A DNA stretch of 64,000 nt from Selaginella tamariscina (taxonomy: Eukaryota; Streptophyta; Lycopodiopsida; Selaginellales; Selaginellaceae). The DNA lies in NCBI GenBank assembly GCA_003024785.1, contig PUQB01000873.1, positions 17,884 through 81,883 on the forward strand. The letters are read 5' to 3'. Below are positions 11,767 to 24,890 of this stretch, piece by piece. Each line of letters begins with the position of its first letter. The stretch's first letter is position 1. The notes below the pieces were generated by a model. That model was not told the origin of the DNA, made no database searches, and saw nothing but the letters and a program-made list of their open reading frames with translations. A program made the translations under genes and the position numbers.

Positions 11767-14429
11767 ATGGCCAGAGTTACCTATGAAGGCATTGATAAAG
11801 ATTTCCCAGTCGATGAAGATGGAAATGCTTTTGTATTTGAACATGATCTTCATATTGCTTTCAACATTCCTTATTGGTTCAATATACATGTGGTTCAATT
11901 GATGTCAGTTTTTGTGAGTTCTATGTGGAATTGTTACTAGAAGGCAATGCATCAAACCAGTTTATTTTTTATACATTGTGCCTGGCAAAGGGCCCGATTC
12001 AGGTTGCGGACAAAGGAGCGTGAGAAATCCATGCTGGTGTGTCTTCTAAGAGCAGACAAATGTAGGATAGGGAAGGATCTCATTAGTTCATCTGAAGTTA
12101 AACGAGTCTCTGAACTATCGGAGATATACAATGGAAATGTCATTTACAAACTTCCTCCAAAGAAAGAAAGCACAGAGAAATACTTGGGATGAATCGCAAG
12201 GATGGATGCTACCATTGGATACACCCGAGCACAACACACTTGCATGTTCCGGTGCAAGTCAGTCAAAGTTCATGTGTCGGACATCTCAAATGCATCAATC
12301 CTATCTGCCCCTACTTGGCTTTTGAGAAGAAAGCAAATGAATGTCACTTCAAGGATGCTGTGGAAAAGGCGAAGACAATTGAGTCAGGCAAAGTAAAAGG
12401 CATGAAATGTAAGCATTTGTGGGGAGGAGCCATTGCACTTGTCCGGCTTATGTGTACTACATTCTGTCATACGACATTTCTTTTACAAGGTTGTTCATTC
12501 ACAGAGGTGTTCATCATCATCCAATCAGCCCTTCAGTGTTAGCTTCAAACGTTCAGCGTGCCAAATCTAGTGTTAGCAACGTGGTAAAGAGCAATCCATG
12601 AACCAATCAACGAGTGATTGAGTTTCAAGCTACACATGAGCTCATCTTTGAAGAACTTTTCAAGGAAGAAGGAGAAGTCTCATACACTGGTTTACTCTCA
12701 AAACTTGAACCTTTTACAAACTATCGAAGGCATTTTTCTTTAGATCTCGGCACACTGACGTGACCTTTTCTTTAGGACTCGGGACAATCAAGACAGAAGG
12801 AGATACACTTTAGAGAGGGTTACAAGGGTCTTCTAGAACTGAAGACAAAGTTGCCAATACCTTTCATTCACGTCATACATGTTCCAGGGATGGAACTGCA
12901 TGGTGCTAAGGAGCAGCCTTTGATCTTCAAAATAACAGTTGAGGCACTGGATTTAGGAGTTGACTACATCAGAAGGTGTCAAAGTGGAGGAGACCTTCAT
13001 GATCAATGGGTTGTTCTGGACCACACACACCGTATACCAGACTGGGTGATAATTGGAATACACCTATATGACCCATTATAAGTTGTAGAACTCTTCATAA
13101 CACTTTCTAATCTTTGTTATATAATGCTCTCTTATAGTGTCAAATCCATGGTCACTATAGCTTACGCATATATGTGCCGCGAAGATAATGTTGCAGTGCT
13201 AAAGTTTTTGAACACAATGCTAGAGGTTTATAAGAAACAGGGTTTGAAGAATGTAAACTTTGCTGGTTTCATGTCGGATGAAGCTAGAGCGATATGGATA
13301 GCCTTGCGCCAAGTATTCAATAATAGAGAAAAGATGAAAGGAAGGGAAAGAAGTTATCTGTTTCATTTTATGCAATCCGTGTGTCATGTGACAAAGAAAT
13401 GAATCGCATAAGAGCACGCGAAGAACACATGAAGCTTGCTTGTGCCTGGCCTATAGCACTGAATGAATAATCTAAAAAAGAACAACTAGCAATTATTGAG
13501 TCTTTTTGGGAAGGACGAGCGTCAAACATTCACGCTTTGAAGACATGGCTGTCTTAGTGGATCAGGCATGAGGACCACATCTCCATGGTGGAACTGGGAG
13601 ACATGAGAAGAAGGACTCGCGAGCGTTCCAACTACAAACAATGTTGAAGTGATTCACGCGAGAGCAAGAAGAGCAAGATTGGCCAAAAGAGTACCACTAC
13701 TGGAGGCGACAATGTTAGACCTCACCGATGTAGTTCTGCAGAGTGAGAAGGTGAAAGCGGCAATAGAAGGGAGGTATACAGGGTCAGGTCCTTCGAAGGA
13801 AACTCTATTGAAACAAGTGCAACGCAAACTCTTTGAGGGGAAAAGTGTATCTCCATCAGCAATTATCAATCTGGTGGAAGACGAGGAACACTTGACCAGC
13901 CCGAAGTTCACGAGTACCACTAACATTCGAGTGCAAACTGTCAGGAGAACAGTCACAAGAACATAACAGTCTGATTCTCGACGTTCACACAGACATGATG
14001 TAGAATACACAGAGCGGGTGGTACAAAACAACAAGAGAAAGAGGTTAAGGTTTGAAGAGAAAGAGATTGCACAAACAGAGTGGGCCATCAGACGAATCAG
14101 AGCATCTAGTAAGGTTAAGTGTTTGGGGATGAATCAAGAAGGAACTGCTCTGTGTGGAAAATCAATTGGTTTTCCAAGTAGAGTGCCAGCACCAGGATTC
14201 TATAGAAAACGAATGTACAATGATGCCTTGGGGAATTAGGAGTATGTACAACAGATGATGTGGTTTTGCCCAAGAGATTTAGGGTGTTTCACACGGCCAA
14301 ATGGCAAAATTCTTCAGTCAAAAATTCCAACACCACCAATGGTTTGGCCTATGCTCAAGGAAACAAAGCTGACAAGTGAGGAGTTTAGAGAATTACAAGA
14401 TGCAGGCTTTGTTCTGGAAGATTTATAGG
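11767..14429 (+). pseudogene. Mutator-like (MULE) transposase, B1 copy
   Basis: Starts at ATG 11,767 (MARVTYEGIDKD). In order: an N-terminal region; a zinc-binding WRKY-GCM1-type segment (CINPICPYLAF and IHRGVHHHP); a DDE core with WVVLDHTH, FMSDEARA and a C-x2-H near 13,360; TTNNVE-like residues near 13,635; and a C-terminal zinc-ribbon-like part (CLGMNQEG ... WFCPRD). Compared with the copy at 29,408 it has a mutated intron donor (AT for GT at 13,078) and a TGG-to-TGA nonsense at 13,400-13,402, both shared with the copy at 59,992. It lacks the SWIM finger. Clearly inactive. Confidence 0.78.
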
Positions 14430-14548
14430 GGACAGCAAGAAGAGTAGATGAGAGTCAGAAGGACAAAACACCATCACCACCACGTGGAGCTGGATCTATA
14501 ACAATTCCACATTTTGAAAGACGCATGGTCCGAACTCTAACAAAAATG

Positions 14549-15060
14549 TCCTGAGTGTCCTGACCTCATTCCGTCAGAAATCTCATTACAGGTCTGGAGG
14601 AGTTTCCAAAGGTGCTGAAATTCGTAGAAGAAGCAAGTGTCGGCCATTCAGTTTACACGGGCTTGCCAAATCTTTCATTTTTTGGTGCCGTTGCAACGTA
14701 TTTGCACCGGAAGCTCAAGATGGAGGCGTCGTTTTAATATATATCCAGGGAGATCTTTCGCAGAAAACCGTATGCAAACTACCTTGAAGGCGCTGATGCC
14801 CTCAGGACATAAAATTCGAGCACATCGAGGAAGACCGAGATCGTTGTGGGGGCAACATGCCGTCTTCCAGCTCCACGGGCACTAGGATTAACCAATATCA
14901 CCAGGGCGTGTAGTACGGTTTCATTTGCAAGCTTTGTTATATAGACACTGGCACTGGATTGCTCTAAATCCGGCCTTGCTAAGTGGGAGTATTGTTTGAG
15001 AGAAGTTCCAAAGTGCTTGGGAGTACTTGAAGTCTGTGACGCCACATGCTCAAGTGGTGA
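14549..15060 (+). other. Unrecognised sequence replacing the transposase C-terminus, B1
   Basis: After AAAAATGTC the sequence leaves homology with the B2 element, which continues into a SWIM finger. It includes a possible frame reading CPECPDLIPSEI and another, shifted, reading LPNLSFFGAV. No family was recognised. It recurs at 62,769-63,172, so it was present before the duplication. It could be a captured host fragment or the original C-terminus of a divergent subfamily. Confidence 0.35.
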
Positions 15061-18000
15061 TTAGAAATGGGCAAAGTTCAAGACTCACAGAAAAGGTTGA
15101 TCTACTACAACAGTAGTAGATGTATAAAATAATCTAACATACATGGACTACTTAACACTATACATGTATTCTTATTTTGTTGGTACTCCACCAAGTTATA
15201 GGTATATATTTGTCAATTGTAGAACAAGCATGGCTGCAAAGCAGTGTGTGTGCGTGCGTTATAAGGTGATTTATATGTCGATACATGCACATGGGTAAAA
15301 CACATATATAACATCAGAACAATATAAATATATGCTAGACATACACATTAAATTTAAACCATTATATTATATATGCGTGTGTGTGGCAAGCTTGCAAGGA
15401 ACGGATTGTGTAAGTTTGATCTTGTTTACAGAACCAGTAACTAAATCCTACGGTCTAGGACCCCCCAATCCTCAGGAAATTGACATTAGGATCAAAATAA
15501 CAAAGAATCAGTGAATTTCATAAAGCATAGCCAGCGTAAGTTTATAAATTTTAATTTTAATATTTAAATTACATATTATTAATTTTAAAATTTAAATTTT
15601 AATATTTAAATTAATAATGTCATTCTACTTAAATATAATATATTAGGGGTTCTTACAATATGTATTTAATATAATATTTTTAAATTAAACTATGTAATAT
15701 ATTTTTAAAATACAAATATACCTTTCAGCATGATAATGTCCATATTCTTGCATCAGCATGAAAATCTCTAGATTCTCTGAGAATGCGCTAATATCTTTTT
15801 ATAAACCTCATTAAAATAATTATATAAACATTGGAAGCATAGGAATGATCACACACAGTGTGGAATCACTCCCATCCCATGGCCATTAGCTAAGCATTCC
15901 CATTAAACATAACCAAAAATAATTATATTTACTTAATAAACAACATTTTTTACAATGAGATGAATAATTAAAAATATTACTTAACAAGTTCCTTTATTGT
16001 TGGAAGTATAGAGAAATTATCAATTTATCACACATGACACGAGATCATCATTACACACTGTGGCTTAATACATGGTCGGAACATAGGCTTAATAACGATT
16101 GGTGAGAACGTGATAAAAGGTTGGGTTCAAGTCTATTAATCTCTTCTCTCTCTAAAGACAGTAAAAAATATGTTTGTATTTATTTAATAAATATTAATAA
16201 AAATAATAATAATTTCCTCAATATAAATGATGCTTACAAGTGCAACGATACTCTGGTTTGTTACCCTGGTACAATACTTCTTAAAGATCTGTATTTTAAG
16301 ATTTAATCTTTAATCTTAATTAAAAGAACTTTGATGGAACTTCAAATTCCAAGATCCACAAGCTACGATAGGATGCTGAACGTAAAAATACATTGTATAT
16401 CTGTATACGTATGATTAAGGTGTACACGGTAACGTTGGACGTGTACATATATATTCATGAGAGGCTAACTATTTTAATAAATATTAAGCTAATGGTGTAA
16501 TTTATCACTGTTTAAATATGCTATCAGTAGAATATTTTACTATTGATGAATGTATTCTCTCAACAATTCAAATATGCTAAAGAAAAAGAATACTAATATA
16601 TTTTGATTAAGTGGTTATTTTGATATATATAATTTTAAATTTAAAAAGTGTATCTTTTCATTTTTAAATCATATGTACATATTATATGTTACATTGTATG
16701 AATATATTATAAATTACACATTTTTAAATATATTAAATAAATTGTTAATTTTGCATTAAATTATAAATTATAAATTTTAATATTTCAGTTTTAATTTTAA
16801 AATCAGCAGTGAAATTTTCATCTTTAAAAGATAAATCCCACTACTGATTTAAACATTAATATTAAAATTTGTAAATGTACATCTTAAATTTGAAATTAAG
16901 AATAATATTGAATTTATTACTTTTATCTTAATCCTGTCTTAATCTCTTTTTAATATAAAATTATTTTTTGTTCGCTATCGTTGCTTACAGCAATATTGTA
17001 TTTATTAATTACAAAGCATGAATATAAATTTCTTTAAGAATATACAGTTTTTATTTATGAACCTTTATCGAAAATTATTCTAAATACATGGGAAAATTCA
17101 ACTCTTTCTAAACTGTTAAGTTACAATATATTTCATATTAAAAAAAAAAGAAGTAAAAATCTATTTATCTAGGTAAAAGCTATGATATGTTTCTAAATAT
17201 TCTAAAGATGTGTTTGAACTAAATTAAGCATGTTTTTTTGGCTTACTCATGAAAGAATGTGTAAATGCGGGTGTGTGTGTGTGGGAGTGGTATATTTATA
17301 CATATAAACACATATGTACCCTTGGCAATCATATATATAAGATGTTAACTAGTTTAATGATTTTAGCAACATGTAATTCTAATAAACATGTTTTTACTTT
17401 GTGCACATATATAGAACAAGGTTAACTCAAACGTTCAATGCATCTAAATTATACATTTGTAATGAATTTAATTAACATATTATAATTTAAATATTACAAC
17501 TAAATATGTGTGACCATCAAAATATACACTTTAATACATATTACAAATTTTCTATGTAATGGACCATTAGTTAAATATGTTCAATTATATTGTAGAAGAA
17601 GAAATTATGGTTAAAAGGGTAATTATAAAACATGTCAATAAAAAAAATCATGATAAAAAGAGATAAAATGACATGATCAACAGCTTCAAGAAAAAAAATT
17701 TGAAATTTTAAATGATATTCACTTTGTATTATTTCATCACATGCTGCTTCCTATATTATGTTGATTTAGATGTATTTGCAATAATTGAATTGTAAAAATA
17801 GTAACAAATGTAAAAACATTTGGAACATGTAATGGTGTGCACATCAAATGATAAATGTTTATGTATTCATGCTTGGGTTTTATGTCTCTTTAAATGACTT
17901 GATTTGTGTGTAAAATGCAAACTACAATGGTTTCATTTGCAGTCCCTTGAATAAATGGTTCACTCAACTATCCTTTTTACCCCATTTTCCTCACTAGTTG

Positions 18001-19477
18001 TCTTCCATAGAATTAAGGCATCACTATGTCAATCTTGTTATTTTAATTATTATTCAAGAGTGTCATATAATATAATTATAATGTTCATTATCACATCTAT
18101 TGTGGAAAGGAAATCATCAACGTGATTAAAATATGTGTTGTATGTTTACAACTTTAGTAATGTAAATTGGGTGGCTTATAATGTGATATTATTTGAAAAG
18201 AAAGTGGAAAAATCATTTTAAGTTGTTATAGTTTATGCAATTGCATAGCGCTCCGTAACAATCATTTACATTTGATAATTATGACTTTGGACGATACATG
18301 TTTATTTAAATGTATGAATGTGTTTAATCCTTGTTAAGATGTAAACGGTTTAACAATTTAAACAAGTTTTCATGATAGTTACTATGTGATTAAACATGAT
18401 GATCAAGCTTTTAACTTTTGAGGACACGGTTATGTTTAGCACAACTTTGTGCTACGTGAAAATAAATTTGTAATAATTGTTCTTTTAAGAAATTGAGCAA
18501 ATGAGGGATAATTTGCATTTATATTCCAAAAGAAAATATTAAGAAATGAGAAAAAAATTTTAAGGATAGAAGCGGTTGTGCTTAGGTTTAAAATATTTCA
18601 CATTTATATGTGAGAAAAACCAAGTAATTTAGAAGTGTAAATTGAGGATGTGTATATAATGTATTTAATGCAATTATTTTTCAGCTTTTAGCAAGGAGTG
18701 TAATAAAGATGGTAGTTTCTTTATCTTCTAACCTGTCTTCTTTACTTATAATGTAATATTTTGAGGTATGTAAAATTTTTCAGTTTTTATATTAATAATA
18801 AAAGCTAAAATAAATACTAATACTTTCTATACACAACTTTAAATAATCAACATCTATAATAGTTACTTTGTTTATAAACAATATAAACCACTATACTATA
18901 GAAGTGGTAAGTGTTAAAATAATAGGATAGTGTAAGTTTTGTTGAATTGGTCCATGATTATTACTTTTAATACTTTAATTTCTTTAACACACTATATCAT
19001 TATTTAATTCTTTAATTTTCAAACAAATTCAAATTCAAAAGATTGTATTCGTACCATATATACGGTAAAAAAAATTTAGATTTAGCCAAGGCAAAAAAGG
19101 ATTTTTTTGTTCCATGGTAGATAGGCAAATAGTTCTATTTAATGAATAAGGATATGTAATGTTTGTTTAAAATTCTGAATGAATAAGTTATAACAAAATA
19201 GAAAATTTATAAAGTATATTGCAAAGTAAAAAAAATGATTTTTTGTATAAGTCAAACATAATAGAGATTTATCCCAAATAAGAAAAGAAATAAAAGATTG
19301 AAGATTTACCCTTATGTGTTAAAGTATTTGTACAAAATGAATATGTTTCTGCCATAATGCAAAAGCTAAAGAGCAAGTGAATATTAATTATAAATTAATA
19401 TATGAGATGAGAATATACAAATAATAATTTGATTTCATATAGATATACATATATAATTAAATATTATACACACACAC

Positions 19478-19511
<34 letters not shown>

Positions 19512-21524
19512 ATAATTGAAATTACATGTAAAATATATATATAAAAATGCGTTAGATAATTTGTTTCCAAATTTCCCATTTAAGTTCCTAAAACAATATA
19601 TAAAATAAATGTGTTTATATCCTAGAGGTACATATATGTATTTGTAAACCTATATGTTATATTGATGACGTATAACATGCAAATACATATGTATATATCA
19701 ATATATATGTTGATGTATTCATATGAAACATACAAATGCATAAAGAGACACAATTATGACAATCCAATTAAATGTTTATTTAAAATGTACGTCATTAAAT
19801 ATGTACGTCATCTTCTTCTACATTTGAAGACATGCCTAATATATGAACCAACATATACATAGCTTGCACACGTGCACATACACATGCCTTCACGCACACA
19901 CATGCTTACTTCAAATTGTTTATTTTAAAAAACTTGAAGATATGAACTAATTCTCAACACTTCCATTGCAACCATTTGTTAATTTATAATGACCTTTAAA
20001 ACCAAATTAAATATTCTTTGAAGCCATAGAAATAGTGTAGCCTATATCTTATATATTTGTGTGTATGTGTACCCATATATGTTATATATATATATGGTTG
20101 AATGCATGCATGTATATAATGTGTTATACATTTGCGGATGCATGTATGAATTAGATGAATATATAAAATTTAAATTATACAGACATGTATACATTTTGTC
20201 TAGCGTGAATTTGTTTGAAAATACATTTAATTTAATTCTTACATGTATTAATCATGACAATGTATACACATGCACAAGCATATATACACTAAATACATAT
20301 TGTGACTTCTTGTCTTGACCATGAAGAATGTGTTATATGGAACTTCATCTGTTTTTGGTGATCTCTTATAGGGACTTAACCATATTAATTTAATTATATA
20401 TTATTACTTATATATAACATACTAATACCACCATTGGTAAACCTATGCCTAGGGAGTCCACTTAACTAATATATAAATACTATATATAAATGGTCATAAA
20501 GTATATGGTAAAATTTTATTAAATTAAATAAGTAAGTACACATACGTCACCATTGTGAAAGTCTCTTTGGTTACCATCGTGAAAGTCTTTATGTATGTAT
20601 GGTAAAACTATTTGGTGATTAAGGAAATTGAATTAATTATATGTTACATAAAATAATTAATGTTGAAACTAACAAACTCCTAAACCAAGAAGTATATATA
20701 CAAATTGTTCTCAATTAATCACATAAGTTAGGACCTTACAATATGACTTACACATGGTACTCTTATTTTTGGTATTACTTTATATAATTTCTTATGTGAG
20801 ATTGTGAATGCCTTTTGAAAATATATAAAATAATAAGTAAATAAGAATTAATTTGTTCTTCCTTGTTTTATTTGTAAGAATATGTTGTTATTAATTAATT
20901 TGATTATGATGAAATTAGTTTAATTTTAACATGTACTTTAGCCTCTTTTATTCATTGATTCTATATTAACACTATTTAATAACTTAAAAGTGCAAAGAAA
21001 GTATCATTAATATTTATAATTACATGATAACACTTTATCACTCAAATGAATAATCTTACACTTAGTTCATGTTTCAAATAACCCTCTTAATGTTTGGTTG
21101 GTAATATTAATAACACTATGGCCCACCTAAGTAAATGTGTTTATAACTTAGATGTTCATTATTTCAAATTTATTTATTTTTATATTAATCAATTAAAAAG
21201 TTATTTAATAGGAACACGAGGGCTTCAATTATTTCCTTGTTGTGAAAGGAATTATTAAGGCAAATGCTTTACATAAGTGAATATACTTCGTATATATTAT
21301 TAGCAAAGACATTTACGTGTGATGCAATATAGGGCATATGTGTCAAATGACATCAACTTTACAAGTGTGAGAAAATGAAATGTGTGTATATCCATGTGTG
21401 TATGTAAATCTATGGCATACAATTAAATATGTTAATTAAATTGTTTAAGTGCAAATTCACACATTTTTTATTATTTATTAATTTATTTGTGCTCAAGTAA
21501 GTTTATTTCGATATTAAAAATGAT
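15061..21524. other. AT-rich intergenic DNA, no gene found
   Basis: About 6.5 kb without a supported reading frame, RNA gene or transposase fragment. Small frames are low complexity. The segment 15,430-16,248 is shared with the end of the window. A perfect fold-back microsatellite is at 19,468-19,512. The stretch 21,300-21,450 resembles, in direct orientation, part of the inverted arm at 24,310-24,530. Confidence 0.55.
19468..19512. repeat. (CA)n(TA)n(TG)n fold-back microsatellite
   Basis: A run of CA, then TA, then TG dinucleotides that is almost its own reverse complement and could extrude as a hairpin. Confidence 0.85.
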
Positions 21525-24500
21525 TTTACACTTACAAGAATTAATTAATACATTGAATTTTCATATTGTAATACATAGATGTACACACTTGCATGTTACA
21601 TTTTCTCACATTTGTGAAGCTTAATTTATCTTAATTAATAAATTTATTTAATCTTTTTTTAAATTATAAATTAATAATTAAGTGATATGTCACATATCAA
21701 GAACAAACATGTTGTCCTAAAGGACTGCATCATGTCAAGATGCAAATGTATAAACAATATCATTTGTCACATGTAGTAAACGTATTTCATGTGTTGTGAT
21801 GCAATGAGGTAACGTTTTAGAAGTATAAATAAAATATCGGAAGTATATAAAGGATGTGACATTTTAATTAATGCATTTGTCCTGAAATACTAATTGTGAG
21901 TATCAATATCATCTGAGAGACTATTCGTAACGAGTTAAGTATTTCTATATATTATATTTCTATGTAATCACCAGAAAGGATTTGCTAATCTAACTAGCAC
22001 CAAAATAACCTTTGACATAGAAGAAGTTGAAATGCGGCAATATACTTAAATATTTACACATGATTTTTCTTGTTTTCTTAAACCACTTGAGGTTCTATTA
22101 TAACTTTATTAATAAGTGGAGGATACGGTAAACAAGCTCAACAAAGTGCAAGCGGAGGATAGGATAAATAAACAAGCTCAATAAAGTGAGTTAATCTTCT
22201 TTCTTACGTATTGTTTTTTAATACCACAGTAACGCAACTTAATCAACATATAGATCACATTTTATCAGTTTGAAACGATTCATCCGGGTTCACTCTCTTT
22301 CCTCTTTTCATATCTATTAAATTAGTATTATATTTTAATTAACTTACACAGTAATGAAATAATACTAAACAAATTCAACACGAAGCATATTTTGGTGAAC
22401 TATATAAAAGACTAAAACAATTACCTTAGTAGCAACTTAATAAGTTGGGATGGGCATCGATTCGAACCTTGGTGGATCTTCAAGGTACATAATTCCCTGC
22501 CGCTCGTTTTGCGTGGTGCAGCCCAGTTAAGACCATGGTAACGAGCGGTATGCCAACTCCACTCGAGAGTTCCTGACATCAATATCCAAGACCATCGATG
22601 AACGCCTTCACCTGTGGAGAGAAGTAGCTGGCCTTGGATATTGAAGCATGCAGCTCACAGAACCTTCGATCCACGGAGTGCACAAGCTCACTTGTGAGAT
22701 TGACTGCCGTCTGAAAATCAACACCTTCCGACAAGCAAAATGCCGAAGGAAGGTTGTTAAAATCTCGTCCTATGTACTCTTTGCGGAATGATAAGATATC
22801 GTTGGCTGTTACCATGTGGTCGACACAGGCAATCTCGATTTCTTTAATCTCCGGACGATTTAACACATGTTCATCTAGCTCAATGCCTGCTCCGTATTCC
22901 ATCAAGGGAACCAGTATCATGCCAGAGCTAACAACACGCTTGAGTTCAAGTAGCTGACTCGGGCTCAACACCGCATGCTTCTCGCGGAGCTTGGATTGAT
23001 GAGCTATAAGATTGAACAAAGTGGAGCATCTATCAGAGAGCCGAGCATATTGCGTTGCTGTCATGTTGGTCCGCAACTGTTCCCATAAGGAAACAAAGCA
23101 AGAAAGGAACATGTCATCTCCTTGCTGACCATGAGTTTGTGAATTGCCTCGGATGACTTGAGTGTATCTATGCATGAGAGCTCCAGTCTTGTTGCCGTCG
23201 GCCCCAATCGACTTGACGTCGTCAGCCTTTGTGTCCAGGAGAATGAACTAACATAAGAATTTTGTCAACAATGGGAGTCTCGATTCAAAGACAGTGGGCC
23301 AGAATGCACACGCTAGAAAGGGCCACTTCTCTGCCACAATGAACTCCAGTTCCTTGTCATTGGTGGATTCGGCAGAACATTTACAAAACTCATCGATTTC
23401 CTTGACTAGATTCTCGTACACTGGATGCAGCTTGGACAAAGGGAATGAGCAAGGCAAGGGCGGAAGGTAGATTTGAGTGAGGCCTTCCATTGCCAATGAG
23501 AGAATGAGAGATTATTACTAGAAGAAGAAGAAGAAGAAGAAGTATTGTACATTTGTAAAATACATCTAACGTAATTATATAGTCGTCGAGCCGCGATTAA
23601 GTAACAATGGTATTAGTATGTTCCTAAATAATTAAATTAATATATAATTAAATAAAATGTGTATTAAAATATTTAGCTTTATTGGTGAAGCATGTGGATA
23701 TAAGAATAAATGAAATTCAGAACATATTGAAGAATAAAAGAGAGAGAAAGAAAGAAATATAAAGCCTATCCTCCACTTGATTCACTTGCGTGTAATGACA
23801 CCGAAACTTTCCATATAGTTATTAATAAAGCTATAATAAAACCTCAAGTGGTTTAAGAAAAAGAAAAAAAAAATCATATGTAAATATTTAAGTATATTAC
23901 CACAAATATATAAATATTTAAGCATTTCAATTTCTTCTATGTCAAAGGTTATTTACTAGTGCTAGTTAGATTAGCAAATCCTTTCTAGTCGGTGATTACA
24001 GAAATATAATATATATATATACTTAAGTCATTATAAAGTATCTACGATAGTTGATATTGATACTCACATAATCAAATAACAGTATACGATGTTATTTACG
24101 GCACGTCCGCGGCAAATTAGTGTGGCAAATTAGGTCTTTTAAGTCAAATGTCTTAGTTAATATGTCACATCGTAAAATACACTTTGGTATATATTTTTAA
24201 TTAAACGTTTATCTCATTTTGACTTTTGCATTGCTACACATGTAATACTTTGAACGATGTGTCGAACTCACGTTTATTTTACCTCTTGCGTATGGACACC
24301 ATGCAATACGTCTAGGACATATGTGTCAAATGACATATTTATTATTGATACTTGACATGCCACCTAAGCATTAATTTAATTATTAATCTTATAATTTAAA
24401 AAGAGATTAATTAAATAATTATATTAATTATTATAATTAAGATAAATTAAGCTTCACAAGTGTGAGAAAATGTATATGTACATCTATGGCATACAATATG

Positions 24501-24550
24501 AAGATTCAATTTATTAATAATTCATGTAAGTGCAAAATTACACATTTCTA
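21525..24550. mobile_element. Fold-back element enclosing a terpene synthase pseudogene
   Basis: The left arm (about 21,525-22,200) and right arm (about 23,760-24,550) are imperfect reverse complements of each other. Anchors are TTTGCTAATCTAACTAGC near 21,980 against GCTAGTTAGATTAGCAAA near 23,960, TTCTCACA...GTGAAGCTTAATTTATCTT near 21,605 against AAGATAAATTAAGCTTCAC near 24,450, and AACCTCAAGTGGTTTAAGAA near 23,850 against its complement near 22,080. The terpene synthase lies between them. No transposase is encoded. Exact ends and a target-site duplication were not resolved, so limits are approximate. Confidence 0.7.
22421..23490 (-). pseudogene. Microbial-type terpene synthase-like gene, broken
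   Basis: Reads leftwards from ATG 23,490 (MEGLTQIYLPPLPCSF). Terpene synthases ionise prenyl diphosphates using Mg ions held by two motifs. The second, NSE-type motif is clear as NDILSFRKEY (about 22,775-22,805). The first, aspartate-rich, motif is degenerate, LLDTKADD (about 23,220-23,243). A C-terminal W-x4-RY, WSWHTARY (about 22,535-22,560), occurs in a shifted frame. Length of about 330 codons fits the single-domain microbial-type class of non-seed plants. Two lesions are seen: a TAG at 23,248-23,250, where family members have an aromatic residue just before the aspartate motif, and a one-base loss near 22,580 that places TGA at 22,579. No introns are needed. It lies alone inside inverted repeats. 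Confidence 0.85.
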
Positions 24551-24720
24551 AATTTTGATTTATAAGATAATTTCAGTATATGATTACAAGTGCAATTGAT
24601 TTCAATATTTAATTTATAAAATAATAACCAAATATATAACATATTTTTAAATTTTAAACTTAATATATTATTTAGATTAAATTCATTTCACTTAGATTAA
24701 ATTGTGAGTGTCGCCATTTT

Positions 24721-24778
24721 GGAGGCTTGGGGCCCAGGAGGCCTGGGCTCGAATATTCTAGAATATTTTAGAATATTC
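24721..24778 (+). repeat. B2 left terminal inverted repeat
   Basis: Two GGAGGC motifs followed by nested AATATTCTAGAATATT palindromes; a GTCGGCA heptamer follows at 24,785-24,791. Its inverted partner is at 32,690-32,778. Confidence 0.65.
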
Positions 24779-24890
24779 TTTTTGGTCGGCAGTATTGACC
24801 TCAATTGGCAAAATTTTTTTTTTAGTAAACTGTTGTATTTCTACCTTATTCTTTTTATATTAGCTTAATTTATTACTCAATACACATTAG

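Larger units (their letters stand above)
1..16248. repeat. Segmental duplication, copy 1 (direct repeat of 33,306-64,000)
   Basis: The order of blocks here (AT-rich flank, A block, palindrome array, microsatellite, leader, B block, AT-rich flank) is repeated in the same orientation from 33,306 to the window end. Long identical runs are interrupted by scattered substitutions and small indels. Copy 1 starts before the window; position 16,248 is simply where the matching copy 2 reaches the window end. Homology includes non-element flanks at both sides (1-1,132 and about 15,430-16,248), so this is a duplicated genomic segment or a larger nested element rather than two independent insertions of a small transposon. 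Confidence 0.88.

Noticed and set aside
13654-14088. Leucine/serine/cysteine-rich minus-strand frame antisense to the B1 transposase (also 31,329-31,523 and 62,048-62,332)
   Set aside because: The plus-strand frame matches conserved transposase sequence in all three copies; the antisense frame is a by-product of its codon usage.
14779-15045. 88-residue minus-strand frame in the unrecognised B1 segment
   Set aside because: It is not maintained in the duplicate at 62,769-63,172 and resembles no known protein.
16121-20318. Short open frames in the AT-rich intergenic region
   Set aside because: Low-complexity composition, no homology within the window and no conserved motifs.
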